The translations under genes and the position numbers were made by a program. From Ovis canadensis (lineage: Eukaryota > Chordata > Mammalia > Artiodactyla > Bovidae): DNA of 64,000 bases. The stretch is from assembly GCF_042477335.2 (NCBI RefSeq), contig NC_091246.1, positions 14,381,001 to 14,445,000 of the forward strand, written 5' to 3'. Positions 12,101 to 27,100 of the stretch are shown here, one piece after another. Below the pieces are notes generated by a model. That model searched no databases and had not been told where the DNA came from. It saw nothing but the letters and a program-made list of their open reading frames with translations. Numbering within the stretch: position 1 is the first letter of the stretch; each line of letters opens with the position of its first letter.

Positions 12101-15100
12101 AGAGATGTGATCTTTGTGATCATTTGAATTGGTTGTCTTGCTTATTAAATCTCTAACCTTGCTCTTAAAAGCCTTTCCTAAAGAAGCCAGGATAAAGTAA
12201 ATAGATCTGTGTGTTTTTTGTTGCTCACAGATAATAGTTAAATATTTTCCCACCTCTCACACTGGGAAAGGTCATACTTGCCTTCAAGGCCCAATTCAAG
12301 TACTTCCTCTTTTATAGAATTTTCCATTTGACTCTTCTACAAGGGCTCAGGCAAATAAATGAGTCATCATACGTATCCTGATAATATTTTATTACACATC
12401 TCTGTTATTGTTCTTTGTGTAACTTGTTATATATTATTCTATTGTTACATCTTTCTATAATTGTTCTGCTGCTGCTAAGTCGCTTTAGTCGTGTCCGACT
12501 CTGTGCAACCCCGTAGACAGCAGCCCACCAGGCTTCCCTGTCCCTGGAATTCTCCAGGCAAGAACACTGCAGTGGGTTGCCATTTCCTTCTCCAACGCAT
12601 GAAAGTAAAAAGTGAAAGTAAAGTCACTAAGTCGTGTCCGACTCTTAGCGACCCCATGGACTGCAGCCTACCAGGCTCCTCTGTCCGTGGATTTATCAGT
12701 TTAATAGTAATAACCCAAGCACTGGGTTACTAGATTGGCTATAAGTTAGCTGATCTTGTTTGACTCTCAAAAAACAGCTGTGTAAGTAGGTATTGTTATT
12801 ACTGTTTCACACCTGAGGCTGAACTTGAGAGGATAATGAACTTTCCTAAGGTGACTCTTCTAGCAGATTGAACTCAATTGTGTCTGATGCTTAAGCCTGT
12901 AGTTTCCAGCTGCACCATGATGTTGGTTCTTTGTAGTAGTGTTCCCCAGTTCAGACTGTAAGTTCCAGGGTTGCCTGTCCTTGTTGGGGGACTTGTGCAT
13001 GATTTTATCATGTCAAGTTAAATATATAATTGACCTCTTCTTGAGATGCTCTGGTAGAGTCCTGTAGACTGGTTTTGGGCATGAACTTTCCTGGTTTGTA
13101 GCTGGAGTTGAAAGATGGTTATTGGCGTGAAAAGTGGCGGGCTGGATTATATGCTTCACTTAGTTCTGCTTGGACATCCGGGGTTAATGAGACCTCGGTT
13201 TTGTCCTGTGGACCAGCCCTCTAACAGACTGAGATGCCATCTTTTTTGATCATTTGCTGTCACCTACAATATGTGGTGTAATATATGGTTTACAAGTGTA
13301 ACGTATGGACATCTGATGCCTTGTCATCTAGACCCACGAGGTTTTTTTGCCGGAAGTCCCGTTCAGTATGTTAAAGACAAGGAATAGGTGGGAATTTTAG
13401 CAGTGACCTCAACTTTTATTTTTGACTGCTACTCCTGATGGGTGATAGTCACATGCAGGACACAGACCTTTGGAATGTTACCTTGTGATCTGAATTAGCT
13501 TCGGGGTTTTGTGCAGTTTTTCATTTACTAGATATAACTTTGTTTCCTATTAAAGAAACCTGTATTGAGATGCAGGTGAATGAGAGTTATATTATTGTAG
13601 AGATAACTTTACATCCACTCTAATTTATTAAAAGGCAAATCATTTTCAAACTTTAGGTCTTTCTTATTTATAAGAAAAGACTTTTCGTCTAGTTCGCAAA
13701 TGAGAAAAAAAAGACTGAAAATTTTATGTAATCCAAATTTCAGTGTCTATAAGTAAAGTTATTATAACACAGCTACATTTATTTGTTTATGTATTGTCTG
13801 AGCTAGCCTTTATACTACATTGGCAGAATTAAGTCATTGTTTCAGGGACCAAATGACCCAGAAAGTCTCAAAAACTTATTATCTGGCCTTTTATTGAAAA
13901 TCTTTGACTGACTTCTGATTTAGATGGTTATATTCAAGCTCTTATGAGAGTATTTGATTGTAGATTTAATCAGCAAGATTTGAGGACCCTCTGTGATAGC
14001 ACACCTTCATATTGAGGGATGTGTGAAGAGAAACCAAATGAAAAAAAACAAAATACAGTGTCTACGTCAGAGTTATATTCTAGTTGGGGAAAATTATATA
14101 CCCAAGAAACACCTTAAGAACAGTTTAGAGCAGCATATAGGCTAAGTTTAGGATTAAAAACAATGTTCACATAGAGATGAATAAGCACTTAGATGGTGTT
14201 AATCAGACATGGTTCCTGGAAGAGTTGACTTCTGAGTGTCTAATCTGAAGGAAATAATGGTCCACAAATGCTAAATAAATAAGTCACTTTTAATTAAGTA
14301 AAGCATGGAATGGTTGTTTCTGGCTGGGAGTGAGGTGTCCTCACCTGGGCACAAGAATGGCAGGTGTGCAGGCCAGCAGAGTGTGAGCCGTATGACAGCT
14401 TATCCGTCTCACTTCCAGACTCTGCCGCCCTTTCTGAGGGCAGCTGTTTCTACTCCATTGTGTTAATGTATTCACACTGAAATGGTGACATTTTATTAAA
14501 CTTTATTCTGTTTTTGTTTTTCAAAAGGCAGTGTTAGTTAAATTGTTGAGTATTGTTTTTCTTGAATAAATGGTTTCTCAAGAAATTGAGTTTTTTACAT
14601 GATCCTAGGCAGCTCAGTGGTTTTATTCCATTTTTAGGATTTGAAGGATGAAAAGAAAAAAGCAAAAATGGCAGCAGCTAGATCAGTTCTTGAAAAGTGT
14701 ACAATGATGCTGCTCACAGCTTCAAAGGTAAGAAAATTTTTGTTTGACTACGTTTGTAAGTTAATTAGAAACCCTAAATGGACATAATTTATATATATTT
14801 CACTTTTTAAAAAGATGAAAGTGATAACTTGGAATATAGGCTATAGTCAAATTTCAGTTATTCTTTAACAAGAAAGTTAACTTCCATCCCCAGTCCAAAC
14901 ATCAGGTAATCTGTGAGTCAGCTTTGATTGAGCATCTAAGCAGAAAATGGCTTATTAGGTGCTGCGAATGGAGGCCAGTCACACAGGGTCAGTGCCTGCA
15001 TGGCCTGCACTATCTCACTGGGGAGCCTGCACACACGCTCTAGAAAAACTAGGCGACTTGGAGTCGGTTAAGTAACAGTGGAGTATGAAGTCAGCCCTCA

Positions 15101-18100
15101 GTTTGTTTATTCTGTAATTTCATACCTCTCAGTCCTTATTCTGCTTTTTGCAAAATTGTCAATCAAGAGCTTGTAATTCCAAACAGCAATCGGCCAGCAA
15201 ATTGATACAGTTCAAAAGTGCGCTGCTGAACATCTCATTAGCACTTTGTGGGAATTGCCTTTTCTGCTCAGAACATTGCTTCTGTGCTAGGCCCAGTGAG
15301 GGCACAGAAACAGGCTTCCCTGGAGCCTGTGTGGAAGGCTCTGTTCACAGCTGGGCCCTCAAATAGTTCCTCCTTTATATCATTTTTTGAAAATCAAAGA
15401 TGCCTCACAGTCATAAAACATCTGTCCATTTTTCCTCATTCTTTTTTTAGCTCTTGCACATATTAGGCAACATTTTAAGTTTTAATCATGATGAAGATAT
15501 AGGGTTTTTTTTTTTCCCCAAAAATTTCAAGTATGTTAAAGTCTAAAGATGCGGTTTTGTACCCTGCATTTTCACTTAAACTTGCTATTACTCTTTACTC
15601 ATCCTGTTTCCACCTTTAGTGAGGAGAAGCGGTGGGTGAGCCAGGGACACAGGAGATTTTGGTAAAGAACCATTTTTATTAGCATGGCATGTTCTCTGTA
15701 AGATTTTGGGTATTATGATATGGGTCAAAACTTAACATAAAATTTTTCCATTGTTTCAAAGACTTGTCTCAGGCATCCCAACTGTGAGTCAGCCCATAAA
15801 AATAAAGAAGGAGTATTTGACCGGATGAAAGTGGCATTAGATAAGGTCATTGAAATTGTGACTGAATGCAAACCAAATGGAGAGAATGACATTTCATCTA
15901 TCAGTATTTTTACTGGGATTAAGGAATTCAAGGTAAGAATACAGAGAGTATATTTTGGGTGTTTTCTTACCATTTCAAAGAAACATTATAAATAATACTC
16001 ATAGTTTCGTGTGGTATTTTAGAATATAGACGCTTCACAAAGCGAGGTAATTGTCTTTAAAACAATGCTATAGCATATAAGGAAGTTCCCTGTTGGCCCA
16101 GATGGTAAGGAATCTGCCTGCAATACAAGAGACCCAGGTTTGATCCCTTGGTTGGGAAGATTACCTGGAGAAGGGAATGGCCACCCACTCCAGTATTCTT
16201 GCCTGGAAAATTCCATGGATAGAGGAGCCTGGCGATCAGTAGTCCATGGGGTCACAAAGAGTCAGACACGACTGAGGTACGAACACACTTACAGGATATA
16301 AACTTAATATTCCATAACATAAGGCTTAGTGCAGTTTGTACAGAGAATACCAGTGTAGGGTTATGGCAGTTACCCTGGCCGTGTTTAGCTGTATGGTTTA
16401 GCTGTAGCTTCCTGTCCTCTGTTCAGAACAGCTTTCCTTTCGCAGTTTGTAGAGCAGTACCGTACCATCCACATCTGATGACAGACAGTAAATCAATTCT
16501 GCTGGAATTCCCGCTCTTCCCTGTGCTATAGAATTGATACTTTGAGACTGTAGTGATAGCAGTAGTATTAATTATAATTAAAATTTTTAATGAACACTAA
16601 TGCATACTAATATTTATCAAGAACTTACTCTGTGCCCATCCTAAATGCTTTAAATATGTGTGTGTGTACATCACACAAGAATATTATTATTACGGCATTA
16701 TATGTTTAGGAGACTGAACAACAGAAATTAAGTAACTTGCAAGCTACAAAGTGCCAAAGTTAGGATTTGAAAGTCGGCAGCCTGACCCCAGAATCCCCAT
16801 CTACCCTAAATGAGTTTTAGGGCAGAACTCATTGCACGTCAGAGAGGTAGTGACAAGCACTTTTTGGTAGCAGCAGTGCCTGGTCGGGAAAACCCTAGGA
16901 AGTCATCTGATAGGCCTGTGTTATTTAACAGATGGGAAAACTTAGACCCTGAGAAGCTCTCTAATATGCTAAGGGTTACTTACATCTCCAGCAGCCAGAA
17001 CTGCAGCAGGAATGGTATTCTTTCCATCTTATTGGCACTTGGACTTTTTTTTTTTTTTTGGCTGAGCCACATAACACGTGGGATATTAGTTCCCTGACCA
17101 GGGATCAAAACTGTATCCCACTGGAAGCACAGTCTTAACCGCTGGACCACCAGGGAAATCCTGCACTTTGACTTTTAATTGTTTAACGGTCTACGTAGGA
17201 ACATGAGGTGAAAGAGAAAAATGGAACACTTGTTCTCAATATTCTCTCATTTGTTCTCTAAACTTCCCTTTTAGGTGAATATTATTGTACCCATGTTTTT
17301 GAGGAGGAAAGCTAATATGTGATAGAACCCTTGTTTAGAACCAGGACTCTGATCCCAGAGTCCCTGACCTTTGGGTTTACACCTCTGGCTTTGTTTACGT
17401 GCTGTCCGTCTTACCCCGTATCTCTTCCTGAGAGGGAGGAAGCTACAGGGACCAGCCATTCTTTCAGAGTCTTTATTACTGAAAGGAATCTTAGGGCTTA
17501 TTTTTCTAACCCCCTGTTTTTGTTAAGGCTGAAAGGAGAGAGGTCAAAGGGCCATTAGGGAAACCAGTCAATGTAAAGCCAGGTCTCTGGGCGCCTGGCA
17601 CTGCCTTTCTGGTTCCGGTTTAACTAGACCAGTGCGGTACCGGTGGCTGCTGTCGACCTTTCGCCAGCAGGCATTCTGCACAGAGAGCTGTTTTAAATAC
17701 ACTCAGTCTCACTGTTGGTGGTGATCTTCTTTGCATCTGTAGAGGGAAACTGGATGTATTCATTACTTTGAATATATGGACAGATCTTATGAAAACCTGC
17801 AAATGAATGGCTTTCATAAAAATGCTACTAAGTTGCTGTTTTAAAAGCCATATATGATTCTCTTTAAAGGGAAAATAAAAAACCTTAAATGAAAAAAAAA
17901 AAACAACCTTAAATGGTTTGTGGGCTGATTTTTATGTTGCAGTTATCTTTAAATCCTCAAATTCTCAGGTTCTCCTTGTCAATTCCATACTTCACTTTTA
18001 TCTGTGTTCTTTACTGGCTTGAAAAAACCAATCCTGTCTCCATAGGACAGAGAGATTACCGGAGATAACTTTGAGCCAGGAGAAAGGGAAGCTATTACTT

Positions 18101-21100
18101 CCCTGTAGCCTCTCGACCTTCCCGAATCTTGGTATTTGTATGGGTTCTGTTAAAAATGGGTCTTAAAATAAGGATCAATGTGAAATAATTGTTGTGAAAA
18201 GACCTTGAAGTATGAAGCAATTGTAAGTTATCTTTATCTGCACAAGAAGTTTGTCCACAACCGTGATCATCACCACTTAGTGCCTCTTAGCCCAGGTTTT
18301 TTCTGTGGGATATTTCAAGGGCTAGAGGTTGAAGGGCTAAGGTTGAAGTGGCAGCTGAGAGAGAGAAGGTTGCCCTAATGGGCACGTGTTCATCACACAT
18401 TCAGGGAACTCTAAGCACAGGATGGCTAAAGTGAAAGGAGGTTTAGAAACTCAGAAAGGTGAGAGGGACTGTTGGAAAGACATAAAGACAAGACCCTGGA
18501 AGGGTTTGTGCTAGGTGGTACAAGTCTGGGCTTGGTTTTATAGGGGGTGGGGAACCAATTAGAGGGAGGGGGCAATATCTGAAGGTATACATTTAGGAAG
18601 ATTATCCAGGGCCCCTGGTAGAGAATGTTTTGGTCAGGAAGGTCTGGTGGGGACATGAAACAAAATGTAGGGAAACCAGTTTCACTGAATTAATGAAGGA
18701 AAAACTGATGCCTTTCCCAGCCCTCGCTGTGCCCCACACCCTCCACACCCTTCCTCCTGGGCTCAACACATGCTCGTTTTTGGCTGTAACATCTTCCAGG
18801 ACTTTGCCTTGGCATTTTCTCAGATAACAAATCCTTTATCTGGAGGTTGGTTCATTTTCCCTACCGGTTGCTACATGATCATGCTCTTTCACTGATGGAA
18901 TAGAAATGTTTTGTTGACAGCTGTTGGAATGAAGCTCTACACAGCCACTGTTGGCTCTTGAGCAACGTGGGCCCCCTGGGTTTGTGGACAATAAAGTCCT
19001 CGTTGGAGGCTGTATTTCTCCTGAGCTTTCAGACAGGGAAAGAAATTGCTGGCTTCTTCTTGGGCCCTGGGAGGAGAGTCCAGCGCATCTGGTTAGGTGG
19101 GAATGTTGACTCCTGTGGATGTATATCCTTTTTGTTCTCAGATGAATATTGAAACTCTTCGGGAGAATCTTTATTTTCAGTCAAAAGAGACTCTCTCAGC
19201 GATGTTGGAAGCCCTCTTGGAGCGCACGGAGGACTTCACTGATTGTGCCTACACCAGCCATGAGCACAGGGAACGCATCTTGGAACTGTCAGCTCAGGCG
19301 AGGACGGAATTGCAGCAGTTAATTTCTGTGTGGATTCAAGCTGTAAGAACTTTATTTCATCAAAGTAAATCCTCTGTGATTGCTTTGCCCTAAAGTTCTG
19401 AGAGTTATGCAGGTACTGTAATCATCAGGAGTGTGAATGTGGTCCAGAATGGGACAAGGGTATCTCCTCCCTTTTCTGCCTCCTGCTTGACCATCCAGCA
19501 TTCACAGTACTTGACATCCCTCGGCCAGTTGTTTTTCATCCTGACCAGTCTGGATTCTGAGTCACCCTCACTAGTTCACCCTGTTGTCCCAACTCGTCCA
19601 CCAAAATCACCTCTGGAAAATCCCTCCCAAAGTGTTTCTTCAGAGTAAAGATCAGAGTAGTAGAACCCCTACCTAGAGGTTCTTGGGTCCTGAGTCTTAC
19701 TGCTGGAGCCTTTCCGATGTGCACAGTTCTTAATTCTGAGGACACTTGATTTACAGACACAAGCATTTGGAAAACTCATTGAGGTTCAGATGCAGTGAAG
19801 ACAAGGGTAGATCCAGCTGGCAGGTGAAAGATTTTTCACCCTTGCACAGATTCCTGGTCTCAGATTGGTGGGCAGCCACTTAAAAAGCCTTGAATAGGCT
19901 GCTGATGTGCTTCAAACATGGAAGTTATGTGGGCAACAGTGGCAAAGCCTGCCAGCAGTGGTACAACACAAGGCAGTATGCACCCAGTCTCTGACAGGCG
20001 GATTACAGATTTGAAAGATAGAGCCCTGACACGTCTCTGACACCATTTATTTGTTGCTTAGACCTAGGCTATGTCAAGAATGCACTTAACATGATTTACA
20101 GCATACAAATCTGGAAGTCATGGACATAAGTGTAGGCCGTAAAGATGAAGGGTGAAGGTGCCTGAGGCCCCAGCAGTCTGCTTTCTTGTGAAGAGATGGA
20201 TTTATGAATGAAGAGTAGGATAAATCAGTGATTTCCCTCAGAATTTCTTGCCATCACAACATTGCAGATGCTCATATTAACAAGGAAACTTTAACTCGGG
20301 TAAATGATGTCAGGGATAAAAGCATTATTTTGTGTTCAGCTTGACTTGAGTTATCTATGTAGTATCTAATCTGAAGTAGAGATTGCTTCCGAGTTAAATT
20401 TTAAGCCCAACATGTAATATAAAGAACTTCTGTGAGGAAACACTCTTTACGTTGGGAATCCAGGTCTATCAGTACTTAAATGTGCAGGTATCACCTTTCA
20501 TATGTTTCATAGCACTTGGATCTCTGATTCTGCATATCAGATGTATTGTTCATTCATTTACCCTTTTTAGCAGTTATTGCTCAGTGCCTTTTATATGCCA
20601 GGCATCAGAAATCTAAAGATGAATTAAATAAATTTTTTGCAAGAATTTTGCAGTGTAGGAAAATGTGAGACAGTATGAGACAAGTCCAGAAAACTTTGTA
20701 AGTATCCCAAGAGAAGCGACAGATCATATGTGGAGAGTGTCTGAAGGAGGGTGAGTTTATATTTAGCAAGAGGAATCTAGAAGCTTCATGAAGAGATTGA
20801 CATTTAGCTGGGATGTATTTATTCAAAGAATTGAATACCTGCTACCTTGCATTTGCTGTGTTAGGTATAAAGCACTCATTGGTGAATAAAATACATGTGC
20901 TTCCAGCCTTCACAGAGCTTATCAAAGCCTAGTGAGCAAAATAAACTTTAAACAAAAAAATAAAAACTACATATGTAATTGCAAATTAAAATGATTACTT
21001 TGAGAAAAGGTTAGGGTAAGAAGAGAGTCTAGTCTAGATTTTGTGATCAAAGGAGGCCTTTCTAAGAAACAGAAATTTCTGTAAGGATTTGAAGATGGAA

Positions 21101-24100
21101 TAGGGCTTTAATTTTTGATGAGGTTAAGAATGAAGAGATGAGCATTCCAGGCAGAAGATGAAACAGATTAGTTTTAGCTGTGATAAATTTATTAAAGAAA
21201 ATTAGATTTTTAAAATTCCCCTATTTAAAAGAGTTGAAAAAAGTAATAAATGTTCTCTTTGCCACTTTAACATAAACAGGTGAATTTTTAAAATATACTT
21301 TTCATATAGTTCACAGAATGATATTAAAATTTTATTGTTATCTGTAGTTAGAGTACACTTGGAATTGCTAGATGAAAAAGATAACTCTTCACATGTACTT
21401 TTAAATTTTTTTAGCAAAGCAGGAAAACAAAAAGCATCGCTGAAGAACTGGAACTCACTATATTGAAAATCAGTCACAATCTCAATGAACTTAAGAAAGA
21501 GGTAAGTATAGTTGGAAATCTAGCCTCTTTTAATTCTTTGCAAGTTGTCATGTTGTACAGTATGTACAAAGTGCCTTAGAATTAGTATGTTCCTGTGCCC
21601 AGAGAATGTTATTTAAAAGTTTTCCTTTGCCCTAGTTATTTTGAAGCGATTGTTTTATTGGGGCCATCATCCTCAAAAATTGTACACAAATGTTTATAAC
21701 AGCCCCAAACTGGAAACAATCTAAATTCCCATCAACAAGGAAATTTACAAATGAATTTTGGTATAACTATGTAACTATGCCAAATACTATTCAGCAATGA
21801 AAAGGAACACTATTGATACGAGTAATAATATGGATGAACTGCTTAAATGTAACACTGAGTGAAAGAAGTCAGACCCAAAGGTTATGTGTGTGTCAGATTC
21901 TATTTAGAAAAAAAATTTTTAAAGGCCAAATCCATGTACAGTGACAGAAACCAGATCAGTGACTGCCCAGGGTCATATGTAGGGGGAATATGTACTACAG
22001 AGGGGCTTGGGAGAACTTTTGGGGGTAATGGAAATGTCAGAAATATTGATTATGGTGGTAGTTACTTGGGTGTAAATATCAAAACTCATCAAACTGTACC
22101 CTTGGTACATTTTGTTACATGTAAACTGTACCTTAATAAAGTTGATTTTTAAAAATATTAAGATTTCCCTGTTCCCTGAATGAAAACTTAATTGTTTAAT
22201 GGTTACTTTTAGGTAACTGAAAGTCACCGTAAGTCAGGGGTTTGTGAACTACAGCCAGGCTGTTTTTATAAATGAAGTCTGGGGGACATCAGTTCAGTTC
22301 AGTTGCTCAGTTGTGTCCAATTCTTTGCGACCCCATGAATCGCAGCATGCCAGGCCTCCCTGTCCATCACCATCTCCCAGAGTTCACTCAAACTCATGTC
22401 CGTTGAGTCGGTGATGCCATCCAGCCATCTCATCCTCTGTCATCCCCTTTTCCTCCTGCCCCCAATCCCTCCCAGCATCAGAGTCTTTTCCAATGAGTTA
22501 ACTCTTCGCATGAGGTGGCCAAAGTACTGGAGTTTCAGCTTTAGCATCATTCCTTCCAAAGAACACCCAGGGCTGATCTTCAGAATGGACTGGCTGGATC
22601 TCCTTGCAGTCCAAGGGACTCTCAACATAGTTCTGCCCATTTGATTTGGGCAGTTGTGACTGGGTGGCCTGAAAAGTCTAATTATTTACTCTGGCCCTCT
22701 ACAGAAAATGCTTACCAATGCCTGCTTTAGGTCATAGGACACAGTCTCAGTTAAAAACGAGTGTGCATTCCGATATACTCATCAGTGTTTTGGTTCGTCC
22801 AGTTGTGTGACTTCCCCTCTGTCCCCCACTCCTCTGTCCTGCACCACTAGGGCTTCTGGGGGAGGTGTGGTCTCTTGTCTCTTCCAGGCCCTTCATCCCC
22901 TGTTATCTAGCTTCTGTTCCAGATCTTTGCCAGGCGCTGGCACAGGGAGAGAAGAGAGGAAGTAGAGAGGTAGAAAGTTCTTAGTGACCAGTGTCCTCAT
23001 GAGATGCACTGGGCTCAGAAGGTGTTTAAAGCTGGCTTTCTCTGTCATTAATCCCCGAGTGTGCTCTTCAGAGGCTCTGCTGGTGCCTCCCCCGACCACC
23101 CCTTTACTTTGTAACCCCCCGGCCCCCTTGTTCCTCTGCTTTGTGTATGCCTGGAGGGGAACTCACAGGGAGTGAGCCAGTGCTCCAAACAGATCTTCCT
23201 TCCAAACTTGTTCCTTCTCACTTAGCTCTAATTTTATATTTTTTAAGAGAGTCAAGGGGTCAAACGAAGGGAGCTGGTTTGGGGGAGTTTCATATATAAA
23301 TTATATGGTGAAGTTTCATTGACCTCTTTTGAAACCTTCTTTTTAACATCCTATTAAACAAAGAAGAATATGGTCTTCTATGGTTTAAAACAAGCCTACT
23401 CATTTTTTTCCAGCCTATTCAACTAAACTATTGTTAAGACTGACTATCAGTAGAACATAAAATTTTTTGGTGATAGATTGAGTGGCGTTCTATAAAGTTC
23501 ATTTTCCTTACCTCTGAAATGGGTACAAGGATTAGGGAGATAATGTCTATAAATGTGTACAATGTCCACTTTCAGTACCTTGCACAGAGCAGAAACTTCA
23601 TGTTTATTCACCCTTCTTCCCTTGGGGTTTGTAAGTTGTCTCTAGAATCATTTATAAGATTTACGTGACCTTGAACAAGTCACTCAGTCTTTAGGGACCT
23701 GTTTCATAGTCTGTAAGATAAAGGGTTGGCATTAGCTATTTTCTAGGGCCTGATGGTTAAACAAAATCTTTTGAATTCTTATGTTGTTTAATTTCCAAAG
23801 GAAAATGCATTTTAATGTCTTTGTTTCTGACTGTAATTATTCTCACTTGAGTTCATGAGTGCGGACTACCCTATTGTTAATTTTGTACAGAGTCCTGTAA
23901 TCTGAATTGACGTTGGATTACTTCCAGGAAAAAAAGAATCACTTTGTACAAATAGACTTAATTAAAAATCAGATTAAAAATGATCTCTTTCTAGTGAGCC
24001 CAAAATAACCTGTCATGACTTTTTTTTTTTAAGACAGGATAAGGAGAAGAAAAGATTTTGGAGTTGATTGTATACAGAGATATTCAGTGAGAGTGAACCA

Positions 24101-27100
24101 TGTTTAAAATCCATTCCACCTAATGTTAAATAAAGCCTTGAGGTTTTCTTTATTATTTTATCCCTCATTTCTCCTGTGACCTAAGAGTTAGAGCATGAAG
24201 TTCTGGATGGCAATATAGATAAACTGTGAGCTCCCTGAAGACGTTGCGTCTTACTTGCCATGTATGTCCAGCCTTTAGGCTAGTGCCTTTCCTGACATAG
24301 GTATTTAATAAAATGTGTTGAATACATATTTGACTGTATCTCACAATGATACTTTCCCAATGTCTGTTTAAAAACACATTAATGATCATGAGCTGCCATT
24401 TTATTTTCCTCTTAGTATTCAGAATGCCATTCTCTTCCTAGTGTTCTGTTTTCACTAACTTTAAGAGCAGCAGAAGCTCAGCTGAGGTAAGAGAGAAGCC
24501 GGGTGGGAAAGAGCTGGTTGATAATAGGATGAAAAGAGGTCCAGGCTACTCTGCCAGGGTGACCAGTTCATCTTCTGCAAACAGGATTACTGCCAACACC
24601 AGGGGACTCAAAGATGCCAGTCTCCTTCCTGCCCTTGGGAGAAGCTGCAGGCTCCCAGGGCTTTGCAGTTCTGTTACCACAGGAAACTTTAGGCTTTTCC
24701 CCTCAGGAGATCAGGTGGGCGTGATCTGAGGTTGCTGCTCTTGAGGTTTTAAAGGACTCGGGAGGTTTTTCATCACAAAACCTTGTCATTTGTTGTCTTT
24801 GTTTCACCCCCCACATCTGCAGCTTCATAGTACAGCAGCTCAGCTGGCAGCAGATCTGTTAAAATACCATGCTGATCATGTGGTTCTAAAAGCATTAAAA
24901 CTTACTGGAGTAGAAGGAAATTTAGAAGGTTTGGCTGAATATGCCTGCAAACTCTCTGAACAGAAAGAGCGGCTTGTTGAGGTGAGTAATAGGTTGCTTG
25001 TTAAAGAAACGTTAGTTTAATGAAAGCTGTACTGTCATCAGGGGATGTTAACACAAATACAGTTTTTGGCTTACTCATAAGAGGGTTTTCTCTCTTGCCT
25101 TTGGAATTTTAAAAATATCATGTTTTTCTGTTCTGCTCTTACAAGTTTGGCCTCTAAAAACAATAAAAAGTGCTAGAACCCACAAGGGCACTTCTTTTTT
25201 TAAAAAATTTTATTGGAAGATAATTGCTTTATAGTATTGCACAAATGCACTTCTTAATCTTCTTCCTTATTCCATCAGAGAAGTTAAATCTTGGAGTAGA
25301 GCAGTGGAGATACATCTTGTGACCTTGTTTGTATCTGACTCTTTTGAGTCTCAACAGGAAAAAGAGACGGCACATTCAAATTAGGTTAATTTTAAGAGGG
25401 TTTAATAAAGGAGCTGTTTACAGTTGCATGGATAGGGTGTGGGGAAACCATGAGAGTATAGGAATTGGGGTTAGTGATAGCAGAGCTGATTTTGCTCCTA
25501 CGACCAAACTAACATGGGGAGTGAGTGGTTTTGGAAATTGGAAGGGCATGGAGTCCTTCAAGAACCTGGAGAAGTTGTGGTTTTAGGACTAAACAGAGAC
25601 AGCTCCAGGCAGCCTCCAGGGAAAGAGCGTGAGAATAAAGACCCTTACCCTCCTCATTCCTGCTGCTCTAGTACTGGGGCTTCCACAGCCAAACACATCT
25701 GTGGACCACACAGGTCAGTCTTCCAAGGAGGAAGAAGAATGGACGTGGAAGGACAAAGAAAACATTCCATACACTATTTGTGCTCTGAATCTCTCCTGCC
25801 CAAATCTTTGTGATGTGTTATTGGTGCTTTGTTTGCCCCTTTTGTTATAATTCCAATTATTGATTGATATTGTAAGACTTCTGCTACTGAGAGTGTCAGA
25901 TATCTGCTAGTATAGAAATGTATATTAGCCCATGTACACATGATGAATATATACAAACACACACACACATATATGTATGAAGTATGTGTTAGCCAATGTG
26001 TACATTAATGCACAGATATGAACCACCTAGCTGTCTTCATGTTATCTGTTAATATTACCCTGCTCACTGAATGTCACATACTAATGGTTAAAAGGAACTT
26101 TCAGATGAATTAAACTAGCTTCTTCTCCTTTATTTGTTAATATCTGAAAACTACTGGGGAGCATTCTGTTTATTTATTTATTTTTGACTGAAGGATAATT
26201 GCTTTATTATAATGTGTTGGTCTCTGCCATACATCAGCATGAACCAGCCATAGGTATTCCCCTTCCTTTTGAACCTCCGTCCCACTTCCCATCCCATCCT
26301 GCCCCTCTAGGTTGCCACAGAGTACCAGTTTGAGTTACTAGACAGAATTCTTAAAATCACTGTAAATACATCTCCTTTAAAAAATAGATTTGATGCTGTT
26401 TTGTTTATAAACCAAGAATTATGACCATAGGCAAACCTGCTAATTGTAGGACTCCTGCAGCAAGTCTTTTTAAAATGTGAAAAAAAATTTTTTTTCCTAA
26501 TTTTCTGTTGTAAGCCTCAAGATTATTTTTTTCCAGAGTTCAAAATGGATGCGTTTTGTTTTCTATGAATTATATCTCAAAAAAGTAGATTTTAAAATTT
26601 CTGGATACTGACACAAATATTCTAAGAACTAGAAACATAGGATAATACTATCAGTAAGGGGTTCAGTTAGAAAAAAAGTTCTAAATTGCTTTATTGCAAA
26701 GTCCTAGGTCTTCATATAGTAGCCAGAAACCCTGATGCATTCTCTCAATGTTGGTTATTACTACTAGTTGAACTTTTCATGCTTTTTCACTTAGGTTGAA
26801 TGTTTTCCAAAGAGGCGCCTCAAACCTCACAAATAGGCATTTATAGGGGAGCCCCATATTTCTTCTGGAAGAGCTTGAACACGCTGTAAAACTTGCTAAG
26901 TTGTGTCCAGCTCTTTGCGATCTCATGGACTGCAGCACACCAGGCTTTCCTGTCCTTCACTATCTCCTGGAGTTTGCTCAAACTCATGTCCATTGAGTTG
27001 GTGATGCCATCCAACCGTCTCATTATCTGTTTTAGATAATGCTCCTAAATGTTAAATGCACTGGACTCTGGGGTGATTTTATGGGTGGAAATCATATTGT

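Larger units (their letters stand above)
12044..14637 (+). other. CTNNAL1: CTNNAL1 intron 4
   Basis: It holds a BOV-A2 copy (12470-12692) and a MIR remnant (12755-12920). I see nothing in 12930-14637. Confidence 0.6.
15933..19141 (+). other. CTNNAL1: CTNNAL1 intron 6
   Basis: It contains a Bov-tA (16083-16290), a MIR remnant (16600-16800) and a CHR SINE (17042-17165). The purine-rich 18280-18660 part may be another copy of the old dispersed repeat noted at 45060. No exon is seen. Confidence 0.6.
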
